From: Syntrophaceae bacterium UBA6112
GTDB taxonomy: Bacteria; Desulfobacterota; Syntrophia; Syntrophales; UBA5619
DNA length: 35,841 nt
Assembly (NCBI GenBank): GCA_002423465.1
Contig: DIWG01000019.1
Span: forward strand, 814 to 36,654
Direction: 5' to 3'
The notes below the pieces were generated by a model. The model had not been told where the DNA came from. It saw nothing but the letters and a program-made list of their open reading frames with translations, and did not search any database. The translations under genes and the position numbers were made by a program. This document shows positions 17,062 through 25,630 of this stretch, piece after piece (position 1 is the first letter of the stretch; each line of letters opens with the position of its first letter).

Positions 17062-18042
17062 TCAGATCTTGATGCCCAACTCCTTGATCATATCGCCGTA
17101 ATCCTTGGACGCCTTCGGCATGAAGGCGGCCCAGTCCTTCGTGTTGAGGTAATCGATCGGCTGGCCGATCTGGGCCATGGTTTTTTTGAAATCCTTGTCC
17201 TCGCAGACCTTCTTGAGGGTCGATTCGAGGTAGGCGATGATCTCCGGCGGGGTTCCGAGCGGCACCGCGACGCCCTTCACGGAGCCCCAGGTGGCGACAT
17301 TGATCCCCTGCTCTTTGAGGGTCGGAACGTTCGGCAAGGTGCCGTCGCGTCTGTCGAGGGCGACTCCGATCGGACGGAAACGACCGGCCTTGATGTGCGG
17401 AAGCACTTCGGACGGATGACCGCCGCCGATCACGAGGTGACCGCCCGCCAGTGCGGTGACTGCGTCGGCGCCGCCCGCAAAAGGCACGGTCGTGATCGGA
17501 ATGTTTGCCCGCTTGGCGATGGCCCTCATCACGATGTCCACAGCGCCGGCCGCCGTGGAGACGGCAGCGGTGATCCTATTCCCCTTGTTTGCGTATTCGA
17601 TCAGGTCCTTCATCGATTTGATCGGGGATTTTCCGCTGACGTTGACCACGACTGAATGGATCGACAGCCTCGCGACCGGGGCGAGATCCTTCAGAGGATC
17701 GTAAGGCATCTTCTGCAGGTGCGGCATCACCAGATCGCAGCCTGAGCCGTATGCGAACAAGACGGTGTAGCCGTCCGGCTTGGCGCGGACGACATATTCG
17801 GTTCCCTGGACGCCGCCGGCCCCCGGCTTGTCGATGACGAGCATCGGCTGGGTGCTGTACTTCGTCCAGATCTTTTCCACGGTGCGGGCCAGCAGATCGC
17901 TGGAGCCGCCGGCTGAGTAGGGGACGATGACCTGGATCGGTTTCGTCGGATATTTCTCCGCGCCGAAGCACAGGCCGCCGACCATAAGCATGGTGACCAT
18001 GGCCAGGGTCAGAAACAGGGTGACTTTACGCATGTGATTCAT
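17062..18042 (-). CDS. tctC: Tripartite tricarboxylate transporter substrate-binding protein (TctC/Bug family)
   Basis: A 326-residue periplasmic binding protein. Residues 1-27 are a Sec signal peptide (MRKVTLFL then a hydrophobic core ending GLCFGA). The mature start EKYPTKPIQVIVPYSAGGSSDLLAR is the hallmark of Bug/TctC proteins, which bind carboxylates through the two loops around PYSAGG and the later TAAG region (STAAGAVDIV). GAAGGAGGT precedes ATG 18042. It is the last gene of the tctBAC set, 60 bases after tctA, and delivers the substrate to TctAB. The ligand cannot be told from the sequence; the adjacent catabolic genes suggest a hydroxylated or aldaric-type acid. Confidence 0.95.
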   Translation of the reverse strand: MNHMRKVTLFLTLAMVTMLMVGGLCFGAEKYPTKPIQVIVPYSAGGSSDLLARTVEKIWTKYSTQPMLVIDKPGAGGVQGTEYVVRAKPDGYTVLFAYGSGCDLVMPHLQKMPYDPLKDLAPVARLSIHSVVVNVSGKSPIKSMKDLIEYANKGNRITAAVSTAAGAVDIVMRAIAKRANIPITTVPFAGGADAVTALAGGHLVIGGGHPSEVLPHIKAGRFRPIGVALDRRDGTLPNVPTLKEQGINVATWGSVKGVAVPLGTPPEIIAYLESTLKKVCEDKDFKKTMAQIGQPIDYLNTKDWAAFMPKASKDYGDMIKELGIKI

Positions 18043-18102
18043 GTTTTACCTCCTTCTTCAATGGGTTAATGGGACTCTTTCTGAACGCTTATTCCTTTTC
18101 GT

Positions 18103-19611
18103 TTATGTTGCCGTTGTTTTCTTCCCTCTCATTTTTCGTTTGATGAAAAAGGTTGTCTGCCCGACGATCAGGAGCACAAAAATGGCGATCAGGGTTCCGG
18201 AAATCGGACGGGTGACGAAGATCGTCAGATCGCCGCCCGAAATCAGAAGCGACTGGCGGAGCGACCGCTCGACCATGGGACCGAGGACGAAGGCGAGCGG
18301 CAGCGGGGCCGGGTCGAACTTCAGCTTCCGCATCCCGTAGCCGAGGGCGGCGAAGAAGAGCATCGAATAGATGTCGAAGACCTGATTCTGAACGCTGTAG
18401 ACGCCGACGGTTGTGAACAGGACGATCACCGGGGCGAGAATCCCATAAGGGACGCGGAGCATCTGCACCCAGAGTCCCACCATCGGGAGATTCAACACGA
18501 GGAGCATCGCGTTTCCAATGTACATCGAGGCAATGACCCCCCAGAAGAGGTCCGGGTGCTCCGCAACCAGGAAAGGCCCCGGCGTGATCCCCTGGATCAT
18601 CAGGGCCGCAAAGATCATTGCGATCGCGGCGTTTCCCGGGATCCCCAGGGTAAGCAGCGGGATGAAGGAGGAACTCGACGCGGCGTTGTTCGCCGACTCC
18701 GGTCCGGCGACGCCCTGGATCGCCCCCTGCCCGAACTCTTCGGGATGTTTTGAGTATTTCTTCTCGATGGCATAGGAGGCGAGTGACGAGATGACGGAGC
18801 CTCCGCCGGGGATGATTCCGATAAAGAACCCGATGACCGATCCCCGCAAGATCGCCCACTTGGAATCCGCCCAATCCTTGAGGGTCGGGAAGATTTTCCC
18901 GATCTTCCTGGTGACCAGTTCCGTCTTCATCGTCGATTCGAGATTGTAGAGGATCTCGCCGAGGCCGAAGACCCCCATGGCGAGGGTGACGAAGTCGAAG
19001 CCGCCCTGGAGGCCGATGCTTCCGAAGGTAAAGCGGATCTTGCCGGAAATCGGGTCGAGCCCTACCATCGCCAGCAGGAGGCCGACGATGAGGATGATCA
19101 GCCCCTTGGTGATCGAGCCTCCGGAAAGGGTTACGGCGAGGAGGAGCCCCAGCGTCGTGAGGGCGAAATATTCGGGGGGACCGAAATCGAGGGCGAATTC
19201 GGCGAGCGGCGGGGCGAAGAAGGTCAGGCCGATGACGGCGACCGTTCCCGCGATGAATGATCCGATGGCGGCGATTCCCAGGGCCGCTCCCGCCCGTCCC
19301 TTCTTGGCCATCTGATAGCCGTCGATGCAGGTGACGACGGAGGCCGCCTCGCCGGGGAGGTTCAGCAGGATGGACGTGGTCGAGCCGCCGTACATTGCGC
19401 CGTAGTAAATGCCCGCCATCATGATGATCGCGGTGACCGGGGAGCCGATGACATAGGTCAGCGGCAGCAGAAGGGCGATCGTGGCCGCAGGCCCCAGGCC
19501 GGGAAGGACGCCGATGGCCGTGCCGATCAGCGCCCCGAGGAAGCAGAACAGGATGTTTGTTCCCATGAGGGCGATGGAGAAACCGTTGATGAGGCCGGCA
19601 AAAATATCCAT
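18103..19611 (-). CDS. tctA: Tripartite tricarboxylate transporter large permease subunit
   Basis: A 502-residue membrane protein with about eleven hydrophobic segments. The TctA signatures are present: GVLPGLGPAATIALLLPLT near the N-terminus, the YGGSTTSILLNLPGE loop and, in the second half, IPLLTLGIPGNAAIAMI. With TctB and TctC it forms a cation-coupled carboxylate symporter. I use ATG 19611: AAGGAG (19620-19625 on the complement) lies eight bases upstream. The in-frame GTG at 19620 directly abuts that ribosome site and is unlikely to be the start. The tctB stop lies 12 bases upstream. Confidence 0.95.
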   Translation of the reverse strand: MDIFAGLINGFSIALMGTNILFCFLGALIGTAIGVLPGLGPAATIALLLPLTYVIGSPVTAIIMMAGIYYGAMYGGSTTSILLNLPGEAASVVTCIDGYQMAKKGRAGAALGIAAIGSFIAGTVAVIGLTFFAPPLAEFALDFGPPEYFALTTLGLLLAVTLSGGSITKGLIILIVGLLLAMVGLDPISGKIRFTFGSIGLQGGFDFVTLAMGVFGLGEILYNLESTMKTELVTRKIGKIFPTLKDWADSKWAILRGSVIGFFIGIIPGGGSVISSLASYAIEKKYSKHPEEFGQGAIQGVAGPESANNAASSSSFIPLLTLGIPGNAAIAMIFAALMIQGITPGPFLVAEHPDLFWGVIASMYIGNAMLLVLNLPMVGLWVQMLRVPYGILAPVIVLFTTVGVYSVQNQVFDIYSMLFFAALGYGMRKLKFDPAPLPLAFVLGPMVERSLRQSLLISGGDLTIFVTRPISGTLIAIFVLLIVGQTTFFIKRKMRGKKTTAT

Positions 19612-19623
19612 GGGATCCACTCC

Positions 19624-20079
19624 TTATCTGGCAAAAAATTCCGGAGGTATGGGCACCTTCAGCAGGTAGACGAAAAGGGCATACATCGCGAATGTCCCAA
19701 TAAGGGCAATGATCATCGTTTTCAACCACTTTTCGCGTTCGATGATCTTCTGCCAGGCGATCACGAAGATCAGCGTCGAGGTGATATAGCCGACGGATTC
19801 CATCGCCCAGCCGTAAAGCACCATGAGGACCAGGGACAAAAGCGGCCGATGCCACAGGCGCTTTTCCACCGGCCCTTCATGGGTCGGTTCTTTTGCCCAC
19901 TGGAGGATCAGCATCCAGACGACGCCGAGGACGGCCAAACCCACCCCGCACAGAAACGGCAGAAGACCGGCATCGGGTATATGGATCGAGCCGAGTTTCA
20001 GCGTGTGCCAGCCGTAATACATGATCCACACGCCCCCCAGGGACGTGATGATCGCCACGATGCGTTCAGATTTTTTCAC
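19624..20079 (-). CDS. tctB: Tripartite tricarboxylate transporter small permease subunit (TctB)
   Basis: A 151-residue protein with four hydrophobic segments (IVAIITSLGGVWIMYYG, LLPFLCGVGLAVLGVVWML, LLSLVLMVLYGWAMESVGYI, MIIALIGTFAMYALFVYLL), the architecture of TctB/DUF1468. The segment PDAGLLPFLCG fits the conserved P-x-x-G-x-x-P-F turn of the family. The start is GTG 20079 behind GAGGAGGAAAG at a somewhat long spacing. It is the first gene of the transporter set, separated from the upstream dehydrogenase by 223 bases of palindromic repeat sequence. Confidence 0.93.
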   Translation of the reverse strand: MKKSERIVAIITSLGGVWIMYYGWHTLKLGSIHIPDAGLLPFLCGVGLAVLGVVWMLILQWAKEPTHEGPVEKRLWHRPLLSLVLMVLYGWAMESVGYITSTLIFVIAWQKIIEREKWLKTMIIALIGTFAMYALFVYLLKVPIPPEFFAR

Positions 20080-20104
20080 GGGCGTTCTTTCCTCCTCTGC
20101 CGGT

Positions 20105-20130
20105 CAACCGGGGTTCGAATCCCCCGGTTG
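20105..20130. other. tRNA T-arm-like palindrome
   Basis: CAACCGGGG, the seven-base loop TTCGAAT, and CCCC(C)GGTTG look like a tRNA T stem-loop with an extended, once-bulged stem. No acceptor, D or anticodon arm and no CCA end can be found around it, so it is not a functional tRNA. It could be the relic of a tRNA 3' end or simply a transcript hairpin upstream of tctB. Confidence 0.35.
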
Positions 20131-20167
20131 CTGCTGATATTACTCCGGCAACCATAAGTGCCGATCC

Positions 20168-20231
20168 TGTCATTCCCGCGAAAGCGGGAATCCAAGACAG
20201 GACTGGATGCCGGATCAAGTCCGGCATGACA
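20168..20231. repeat. REP/MITE-like palindromic intergenic element
   Basis: A 64-base element bounded by TGTCAT and ATGACA. It holds two hairpins: ATTCCCGC-GAAA-GCGGGAAT (20172-20191) with a GNRA-type tetraloop, and ATGCCGGA-TCAAG-TCCGGCAT (20207-20227). Sequences of the type CATTCCCGCGAAAGCGGGAA are widespread dispersed repeats in proteobacterial genomes. It lies between the dehydrogenase and tctB inside an otherwise single-strand gene cluster. Confidence 0.75.
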
Positions 20232-20302
20232 AACTCTGATATGTTTGCTTGCCGGTGCAATAATAAAGAAGACGGAGCCTCCCCTGTTTTCGGCGCAGCG
20301 GG

Positions 20303-21268
20303 CTACTTCTTGAACACGTCGGGGTTGACGATGAACTGCGGCCGTTTCCCCGAGAGAACATCCACGATCCCCTCCGCCGCGCCGGTTGCCATCCGGATCA
20401 CGCACTCCTCGGTCAGCGCCGCGCTGTGCGGAGACAGAAGGATGTTCTCCAGCGTGAAGAGCGGGTTGTCCTGCAATGGCGGTTCCGGGTCATAAACGTC
20501 GATCGCGGCCGCGGCGATGATGCCCGACTGGAGCGCTGCGAAAAGCGCCTTTTCGTTGACGACCTCCCCTCGGGAGAAGTTCACCAGAAACGCGGTCGGT
20601 TTCATCAGACGGAGCTTCGCTTCGTTGACGAAGCCGCGGGTCTCCGGCGTCAGCGGCGTGTGAAGGGAGACCACGTCCGCCTGCCGGAAGACTTCGTCCA
20701 TCTGGGCGCAGAGTGAAACGCCCATCCGGCTTGCCGCCTCCGGCTGGATGTAGGGATCGTAGGCGATCACCTTCATGTTGTAGGCCGCAGCCGCCCGCCG
20801 GGCGACCATCGAACCGATCCTGCCGATCCCGATCAGGCCCAGGGTCTTGCCGTCGAGATCGACGGCCTTGTAGCTGTTGCGGATTTCCCAACGGCCTTCC
20901 CGCGTCGCCCGGTCATAGACGACAGCACGTTTGGCAAGGGCGCCGATAGCCGTCAAGGTATGCTCGGCCACCGACGTGGCGTTGGCGTTCGGGGTGTTGA
21001 CGACCATGATTCTCTTTTCGGTTGCCGCCCTGACGTCGATATTGTCCACGCCGACCCCATGCCGGCCGATCACCTTGAGGGCGTCCGCCGCCTCGATGAT
21101 CTCCCGCGGGAAGGGGGCAGTCCGGACGACCACTCCCGCGACACCTTTGATCTCCTTCATAACCGTCGCCACGGATGGATCGGAGGCCACACGGACTTCG
21201 AACCGATCATCGAACACCTGTACGCCTCGTTCGTGAATCGGCTGGGTGATCAGGATCTTCTGCTTCAT
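20303..21268 (-). CDS. D-2-hydroxyacid dehydrogenase, NAD-binding (phosphoglycerate-dehydrogenase-like)
   Basis: A 321-residue member of the D-isomer-specific 2-hydroxyacid dehydrogenase family. The NAD loop GIGRIG is at 147-152 and the catalytic triad is R233 (NFSRGEVV), E262 (DVYDPEPP) and H281 (LSPHSAALT). It lacks the C-terminal ACT/regulatory domains of biosynthetic SerA, so a catabolic 2-hydroxy-/2-oxoacid reaction is more likely. Start ATG 21268 was preferred, with AGAGGTT eight bases upstream, over an in-frame ATG at 21298 that lacks a ribosome site. It lies 86 bases behind the DapA-like gene in the catabolic cluster. Possible substrates include hydroxypyruvate/glycerate or the imported acid. 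Confidence 0.9.
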   Translation of the reverse strand: MKQKILITQPIHERGVQVFDDRFEVRVASDPSVATVMKEIKGVAGVVVRTAPFPREIIEAADALKVIGRHGVGVDNIDVRAATEKRIMVVNTPNANATSVAEHTLTAIGALAKRAVVYDRATREGRWEIRNSYKAVDLDGKTLGLIGIGRIGSMVARRAAAAYNMKVIAYDPYIQPEAASRMGVSLCAQMDEVFRQADVVSLHTPLTPETRGFVNEAKLRLMKPTAFLVNFSRGEVVNEKALFAALQSGIIAAAAIDVYDPEPPLQDNPLFTLENILLSPHSAALTEECVIRMATGAAEGIVDVLSGKRPQFIVNPDVFKK

Positions 21269-21354
21269 GGCTGAACCTCTGTTTTGATAAAATGGCATTC
21301 AGAGAGCAAACAAATGTCATGCCTCGCTCAAAGACGCATCTGAATGGCATCTTG

Positions 21355-22254
21355 CTATTTTTTGAGCAATCCCATATCCGTGAGGATCTTGCGCAGTTTT
21401 TCCCGGTTTTCCGGCATCATCGGGCCGACCGGCAGGATTGCGGGACCGGCGTCGATTCCGATCATCGTCAGCGCCTCCTTGACCACGACGGGGAAGGTGC
21501 CCAGGCCGAAGGCGATCCGCAGGGGCGCCAGACTGTACTGGGCTTCGAGAGCCCGCTTGTGGTCGCCGGCCATGAAGGCTTCGTAAATCTCCACCGGCAC
21601 GCGGGGATCGACGTTTCCCGTAGCGCAGATCGACCCTTTGGCCCCATAGCAGAGCGCGGCGTAGATCAGGGTGTCGCGTCCCATCAGGACATGGAAATTC
21701 ATCCCCCGGGTGAGGCGGATGAACTCGCCGGTGATCGACATGTCGCCGCCGGAGTCCTTGATGCCGATGATGTTGTCGACAGCGGCCAGTTCCAAGACTG
21801 TCGAAACCGGGAGGGGAACCTGGGTCCGGTCGGGGTTGGAGTAGAGCAGGATCGGCAAGGAAGGGCAGGCCTTCGCAATCGCCGTGTAATGCGCGATCAG
21901 CTCCTTCTGGCTGGGGACCAGAAAATAGGGGGTGATGACGGAGACCGCGTCCACACCCATATCCTGCGCCATTTTCGTGGTTTCGATCGCCTCGCGGGTG
22001 GTGACGGCGCCGGTTCCCGCATAGACGGGGACCCGTCCCTTCGTCTCATCGACGACGATCCGGACGGCCTCCTTTTTCTGTTCGAAGGTGAGGGAGAAGA
22101 ATTCCCCCTGGCTTCCAACGGGGAAAAGACCGTGCACGCCGCCGCCGATCAGGTGATTGGTCAGTTTTCGGAGGGCGCTTTCATTGATCTGCCCTTTCTC
22201 ATCGATCGGGGTGACCATCGCGGGGATGATCCCCCGGGGTACGAACTGGATCAT
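21355..22254 (-). CDS. DapA-family class I lyase/aldolase (not a canonical dihydrodipicolinate synthase)
   Basis: A 299-residue TIM-barrel protein of the DHDPS/N-acetylneuraminate lyase superfamily. The Schiff-base lysine K166 (GIKDSGGD), Tyr138 (LLYSNP) and Arg143 are in place. The substrate loop reads GSQGE (47-51) where true DapA enzymes have GTTGE, arguing against lysine biosynthesis and for another 2-oxoacid aldolase or dehydratase. Beside a tartronate-semialdehyde-type reductase and glycerate kinase, cleavage of a keto-deoxy-acid to pyruvate plus tartronate semialdehyde is an attractive but unproven role. ATG 22254 has AAGGAG seven bases upstream; the in-frame TTG at 22269 does not. Confidence 0.9.
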   Translation of the reverse strand: MIQFVPRGIIPAMVTPIDEKGQINESALRKLTNHLIGGGVHGLFPVGSQGEFFSLTFEQKKEAVRIVVDETKGRVPVYAGTGAVTTREAIETTKMAQDMGVDAVSVITPYFLVPSQKELIAHYTAIAKACPSLPILLYSNPDRTQVPLPVSTVLELAAVDNIIGIKDSGGDMSITGEFIRLTRGMNFHVLMGRDTLIYAALCYGAKGSICATGNVDPRVPVEIYEAFMAGDHKRALEAQYSLAPLRIAFGLGTFPVVVKEALTMIGIDAGPAILPVGPMMPENREKLRKILTDMGLLKK

Positions 22255-22314
22255 GGTTTCTCCTTGCAACCGGTGTTATTTCTTCAGTCAGGCGGAACCC
22301 CGCCTGTGCTGCCA

Positions 22315-23199
22315 TCAGGCCACGGTATGGTTGGCCATCCTCTCCAGGGCCTGGACCATTGCCGAGTGGTCGAGATCGCTCCCGCCGTGGGCCGCCATGG
22401 AGTTGAAGAGCTCCTGGGCCGCTGCCGTGTTGGGGAGACTCAGCCCCATCTTGCGCGCCGACTCCAGCGCGTTGTTCAGGTCCTTCTGGTGCAGGCGGAT
22501 GCGGAAGCCCGGCTGGAAGGTCCGCTTGATCATCCTCTCGCCGTGAAGCTGAAGAATGCGGCTGTCGGCAAACCCGCCCATGAGCGCTTCGCGGACCTTT
22601 GCCGGATCGGCGCCGGCCTTGGCTGCGAACAGGAGGGCTTCCGCCACGGCCTCGATGTTCAGGGCCACGACGATCTGGTTGGCCACCTTGCAGGTCTGGC
22701 CGTCCCCGTTGCCCCCGATCAGGACGATGTTCTTCCCCATGAGTTCGAAGTAGGGCTTGATCTTCGCGAAGTTCTCGGGAGAACCGCCCACCATGATCGA
22801 CAGGGTGGCGTTCTGGGCGCCCACCTGACCGCCGGAAACCGGCGCGTCCAGCATCTCGACGCCCATGGCCTTGAGCTTCTTGGCAAACTCCTTCGTGGCG
22901 ATCGGCGAGATCGAGCTCATATCGACCACGATCGAACCGGGCTTGATCCCTTCGGCGACGCCGTTTTCTCCGAAGAGCACTGCTTCCACATTCGGCGTAT
23001 CCTGCACGATGATAATCACGATTCCGGCCTTCCCGGCCACCTCTTTGGAAGAGGCGCAGGCGATCGCCCCCTGCTGCTTCAAATCCGCGACGGATTGCGG
23101 TACAACATCATACACATAAAGAGTGTTTCCGGCCTTTAAAAGGTGCTCCGCCATGGGTTTCCCCATGATTCCCAAGCCGATGAATCCAAGTTCTGCCAT
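22315..23199 (-). CDS. garR: 2-hydroxy-3-oxopropionate (tartronate semialdehyde) reductase-type dehydrogenase
   Basis: A 294-residue beta-hydroxyacid dehydrogenase. GFIGLGIMGKPMAEHLLKAG at the N-terminus, the substrate loop DAPVSGG (118-124), catalytic K171 and GFRIRLHQKDLNNAL near the C-terminus all follow E. coli GarR/GlxR closely, so tartronate semialdehyde reduction to D-glycerate is the best guess; 3-hydroxyisobutyrate or succinic semialdehyde reductases are alternatives within the family. AAGGAGG precedes ATG 23199. The downstream DapA-like gene and the nearby glycerate kinase support the assignment by context. Confidence 0.88.
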   Translation of the reverse strand: MAELGFIGLGIMGKPMAEHLLKAGNTLYVYDVVPQSVADLKQQGAIACASSKEVAGKAGIVIIIVQDTPNVEAVLFGENGVAEGIKPGSIVVDMSSISPIATKEFAKKLKAMGVEMLDAPVSGGQVGAQNATLSIMVGGSPENFAKIKPYFELMGKNIVLIGGNGDGQTCKVANQIVVALNIEAVAEALLFAAKAGADPAKVREALMGGFADSRILQLHGERMIKRTFQPGFRIRLHQKDLNNALESARKMGLSLPNTAAAQELFNSMAAHGGSDLDHSAMVQALERMANHTVA

Positions 23200-23250
23200 G
23201 TTCTTTTCCTCCTTGAAGAGTTGTTCTATAATTGATTTACGGTCCCGTTT

Positions 23251-23718
23251 CTATTTCGGCGGCTGTGCCTGGATGAGTTCGACGATTAAGCTGCCGTTGT
23301 TCTTTAAATCAAAGAAAGAGGCGCCGGTGCCGTCGGCGCGGATGAAGCGCATGAGTTCACGGATGCCCATGCCCGTGAGCCTTACCCTTTCCGCTTTCAG
23401 GTCATCCACGCTAAAGGCAACATGGTGTATGCCCTCGCCCCTCTGTTGAAGGCGTTCCTCGAAGATGGTCTCACCCTCGGTCGGGCAGACAAGTTCAATC
23501 CGGTAGGGTCCCACCGAGGCAATCCTCAGACTCCATTTCTCGGATTTTCCCCTCTTGTGACCATAGACCTGATAATCGGCAATCTGACTGGAGTCCCTGT
23601 CAACCTGGGGCTGAAAGGAAAACCCGAGCGATTCATAGTGTTTGACGCTTTCTTCCAGGTTGCGGACGATCAGTCCGATATGGCTGGGGGTCCAAGTTCC
23701 ATCGATTTTAACTTCCAT
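23251..23718 (-). CDS. VOC-superfamily protein (methylmalonyl-CoA epimerase/glyoxalase-like)
   Basis: A 155-residue two-repeat VOC protein. Metal-ligand candidates are H13 (SHIGLIVRN), the glutamate in RIELVCP, the histidine pair in GIHHVAFSVDDL and E147 (LIVELIQ). The pattern resembles methylmalonyl-CoA epimerase, but other VOC enzymes (isomerases, lyases, glyoxalases) share it. Start ATG 23718 has AAGGAGG a few bases upstream; an earlier in-frame start at 23748 lacks a site. It sits between the glycerate kinase (107-base gap with nothing recognisable) and the GarR-like gene, so it may epimerise or isomerise an intermediate of this pathway. Confidence 0.85.
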   Translation of the reverse strand: MEVKIDGTWTPSHIGLIVRNLEESVKHYESLGFSFQPQVDRDSSQIADYQVYGHKRGKSEKWSLRIASVGPYRIELVCPTEGETIFEERLQQRGEGIHHVAFSVDDLKAERVRLTGMGIRELMRFIRADGTGASFFDLKNNGSLIVELIQAQPPK

Positions 23719-23825
23719 TACGGCCTCCTTAGCATTTGGTACAATCACCCAAAACGATCCTATCCTGAAAAAAACCCATACAGGAAAAACGCGCTGATTT
23801 CCACATCCATATCCATGAATGATGT

Positions 23826-25322
23826 TTAACCATCTGTTTCTCCGGTTGATTCGATTCGTTTACGTTCGTCCAGTTTCTGGGCGGCGAGCAGAACAAGATG
23901 GGTGTTTCTGCCGCCGCAACCCGGTTTTTGACCTTCCGGCAAAGTGACGTTTACCGTTGCCTCGCCTCCAAAAATAATCGCGACCTTGCGATCCGGCTTA
24001 TCCGGGTTGGTGATCAGGGCGATGCTGACATCCGCCACATTGGTACCCGTCGGTCCGGTCTTGATATCGAGACCCAGCCCTTTGAAGAAGGTTGCGGAGT
24101 CGTAATCGGCCAGATATTTCCGATAATCCATCCCCTTGCCTCTGGCGGTCGTCAAGGTGTCCTGGTCCGCGATGGCCCCGGCCAGGTCGGAATGGCCGTC
24201 TACGCCATCCGTTGAGAAACTTCCGAAGGTGACACGATCGCGACCGATCAGATAAGAAGAAATGGCCTCCCAGATTTTTTCGATTTCCCGGTTGACTTCA
24301 TCTTTGATCTTATCCGCCACGGAGCCTGTATTGCAGCCGATGAGATGTGCCGTATAGCCCAGTTGTTCGGCCTTTTCCTTGGCCGTTTCCATGGCCAGGT
24401 CGTTGTTGGCGATGATGACGTATTGACTTTTATCCGCCGCCAGGAGAGGGGAGTCTTTCGGCAAGGTTTCATTATCCTCTTTGCCCAGATTTTCTTCAAT
24501 ATACCTTTTAACCGCTGCAGGGGCTTGCTCCCAGATGCCGTGGCTCGTCAGGACCTTTTTCGCCGACTCAAAAGTAGAATCGTCGCCGACCGTCGGCCCT
24601 GAGGAAATGACCGAGGGGTCGTCCACCACGCCGGTCTTCGTGACCGGCACATCGGACAGGACCAAGGAGATAAATCCACCGGCGTTTTTGGCCATTTTCC
24701 GCATCCCGCCGCCTTTGAGCGGATCAACGTGTTTTCGCACCGCGTTGACTTCGTCGATGGTCGCCGGAACCGTGAGCAGCAGGTTGATGATCGCGACATA
24801 ATCCTCCAAACGGATCCCCGCTACCGGCAGGGCCATGAGAGAAGATCCGCCGCCGGAGATCAGAGCGATCACCAAAGTATCCGTGTCGGCGCTTTTTAAG
24901 AGATCGACCATTCGCCCGGCGCCTTCGACACCCGCTTCGTTCGGCGTGGGATGGTTTGCCGCAAAGAGCCGGATGTTGCCGGAGATCGGTTCCCGGGCCT
25001 GCTCCTGATAGACGTTCAGAACGCCGGTCGTAATCCGGTCGCCCAGGATATTGACCAGTTCCGAACCGGTACGCCGTCCGGCCTTTCCACCGCCTACGAC
25101 AAATATTTTTTTGTAATCATTCAGATTATACTTTCTGCCCGCCACCATCAGCGTGTTCGTGGCTTCATCCAGAACCAAACAACGCCCTAAGGCCGGCTCG
25201 GGCATCACACACGCCAAAACATGCCGAAAGATGGTTTTGGCATCTTCGCGTATGGATAAGCCGTTGGACAAACGGCTTGTCTCTTTCACGGAGTGTCCTG
25301 TCCCCGCTGCGCATTCTGCCAT
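23826..25322 (-). CDS. Glycerate 2-kinase (type II, MOFRL family)
   Basis: A 498-residue glycerate kinase of the GckA/TtuD type. It has the N-terminal FVVGGGKAG loop, the phosphate-binding LISGGGSSLM, the KHVDPLKGGGMRKMA segment and a C-terminal MOFRL domain with FGGEATVNV and GCGGRNTHLVL. Family enzymes convert D-glycerate to 2-phosphoglycerate with ATP. It is somewhat longer than many (about 420-450 residues) because of insertions in the middle region. ATG 25322 has AAAGGAG seven bases upstream; a longer frame to 25406 has none. It is the promoter-proximal gene of the catabolic cluster and the exit point of a tartronate-semialdehyde route into glycolysis. Confidence 0.9.
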   Translation of the reverse strand: MAECAAGTGHSVKETSRLSNGLSIREDAKTIFRHVLACVMPEPALGRCLVLDEATNTLMVAGRKYNLNDYKKIFVVGGGKAGRRTGSELVNILGDRITTGVLNVYQEQAREPISGNIRLFAANHPTPNEAGVEGAGRMVDLLKSADTDTLVIALISGGGSSLMALPVAGIRLEDYVAIINLLLTVPATIDEVNAVRKHVDPLKGGGMRKMAKNAGGFISLVLSDVPVTKTGVVDDPSVISSGPTVGDDSTFESAKKVLTSHGIWEQAPAAVKRYIEENLGKEDNETLPKDSPLLAADKSQYVIIANNDLAMETAKEKAEQLGYTAHLIGCNTGSVADKIKDEVNREIEKIWEAISSYLIGRDRVTFGSFSTDGVDGHSDLAGAIADQDTLTTARGKGMDYRKYLADYDSATFFKGLGLDIKTGPTGTNVADVSIALITNPDKPDRKVAIIFGGEATVNVTLPEGQKPGCGGRNTHLVLLAAQKLDERKRIESTGETDG

Positions 25323-25510
25323 GCAGACTCCTTTTTGTTGAAGGTTCCTCCTGCGGGATAAAATCCAAAGCGCCGCCCTACGCGAGCTTATGATTAAGGT
25401 GGTCACAACACCAAAAACAGGATGATGCCTCCTCCCGGCAGTCCAAAACTTCGGGTTCTTTGATACATCATATCCGATCCGATTTCAAGCGCAAACGATA
25501 AATGATATGA

Positions 25511-25529
25511 TCGTCTGATGATTAGACGA
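25511..25529. promoter_or_regulatory. Candidate operator of the FadR-type regulator
   Basis: TCGTCTGATGATTAGACGA is a near-perfect palindrome (eight of nine pairs) in the 308-base gap between the divergent glycerate kinase and GntR genes. A -10-like TATGAT (25506-25511) abuts it on the plus strand, and another TATGAT lies on the minus strand at about 25469-25474. Binding would fit repression of the regulator and control of the catabolic operon. Confidence 0.5.
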
Positions 25530-25630
25530 AAGACAACGGATGCTGCTTGACAGGATGAGCGAAAATGCATTACCGTAAAAAGAAGTTGTGCCGTTCATGG
25601 GGACAGGCCTTCGGTCAAGAAAGGATGCCG

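Noticed and set aside
19612..19620. GTG start at 19620 for tctA
   Set aside because: The ribosome site AAGGAG directly abuts this GTG, whereas ATG 19611 is eight bases away at normal spacing.
20105..20130. A complete tRNA gene
   Set aside because: Only a T-arm-like stem-loop can be formed; no cloverleaf, anticodon arm or acceptor stem fits the flanking bases, and the stem has a C bulge.
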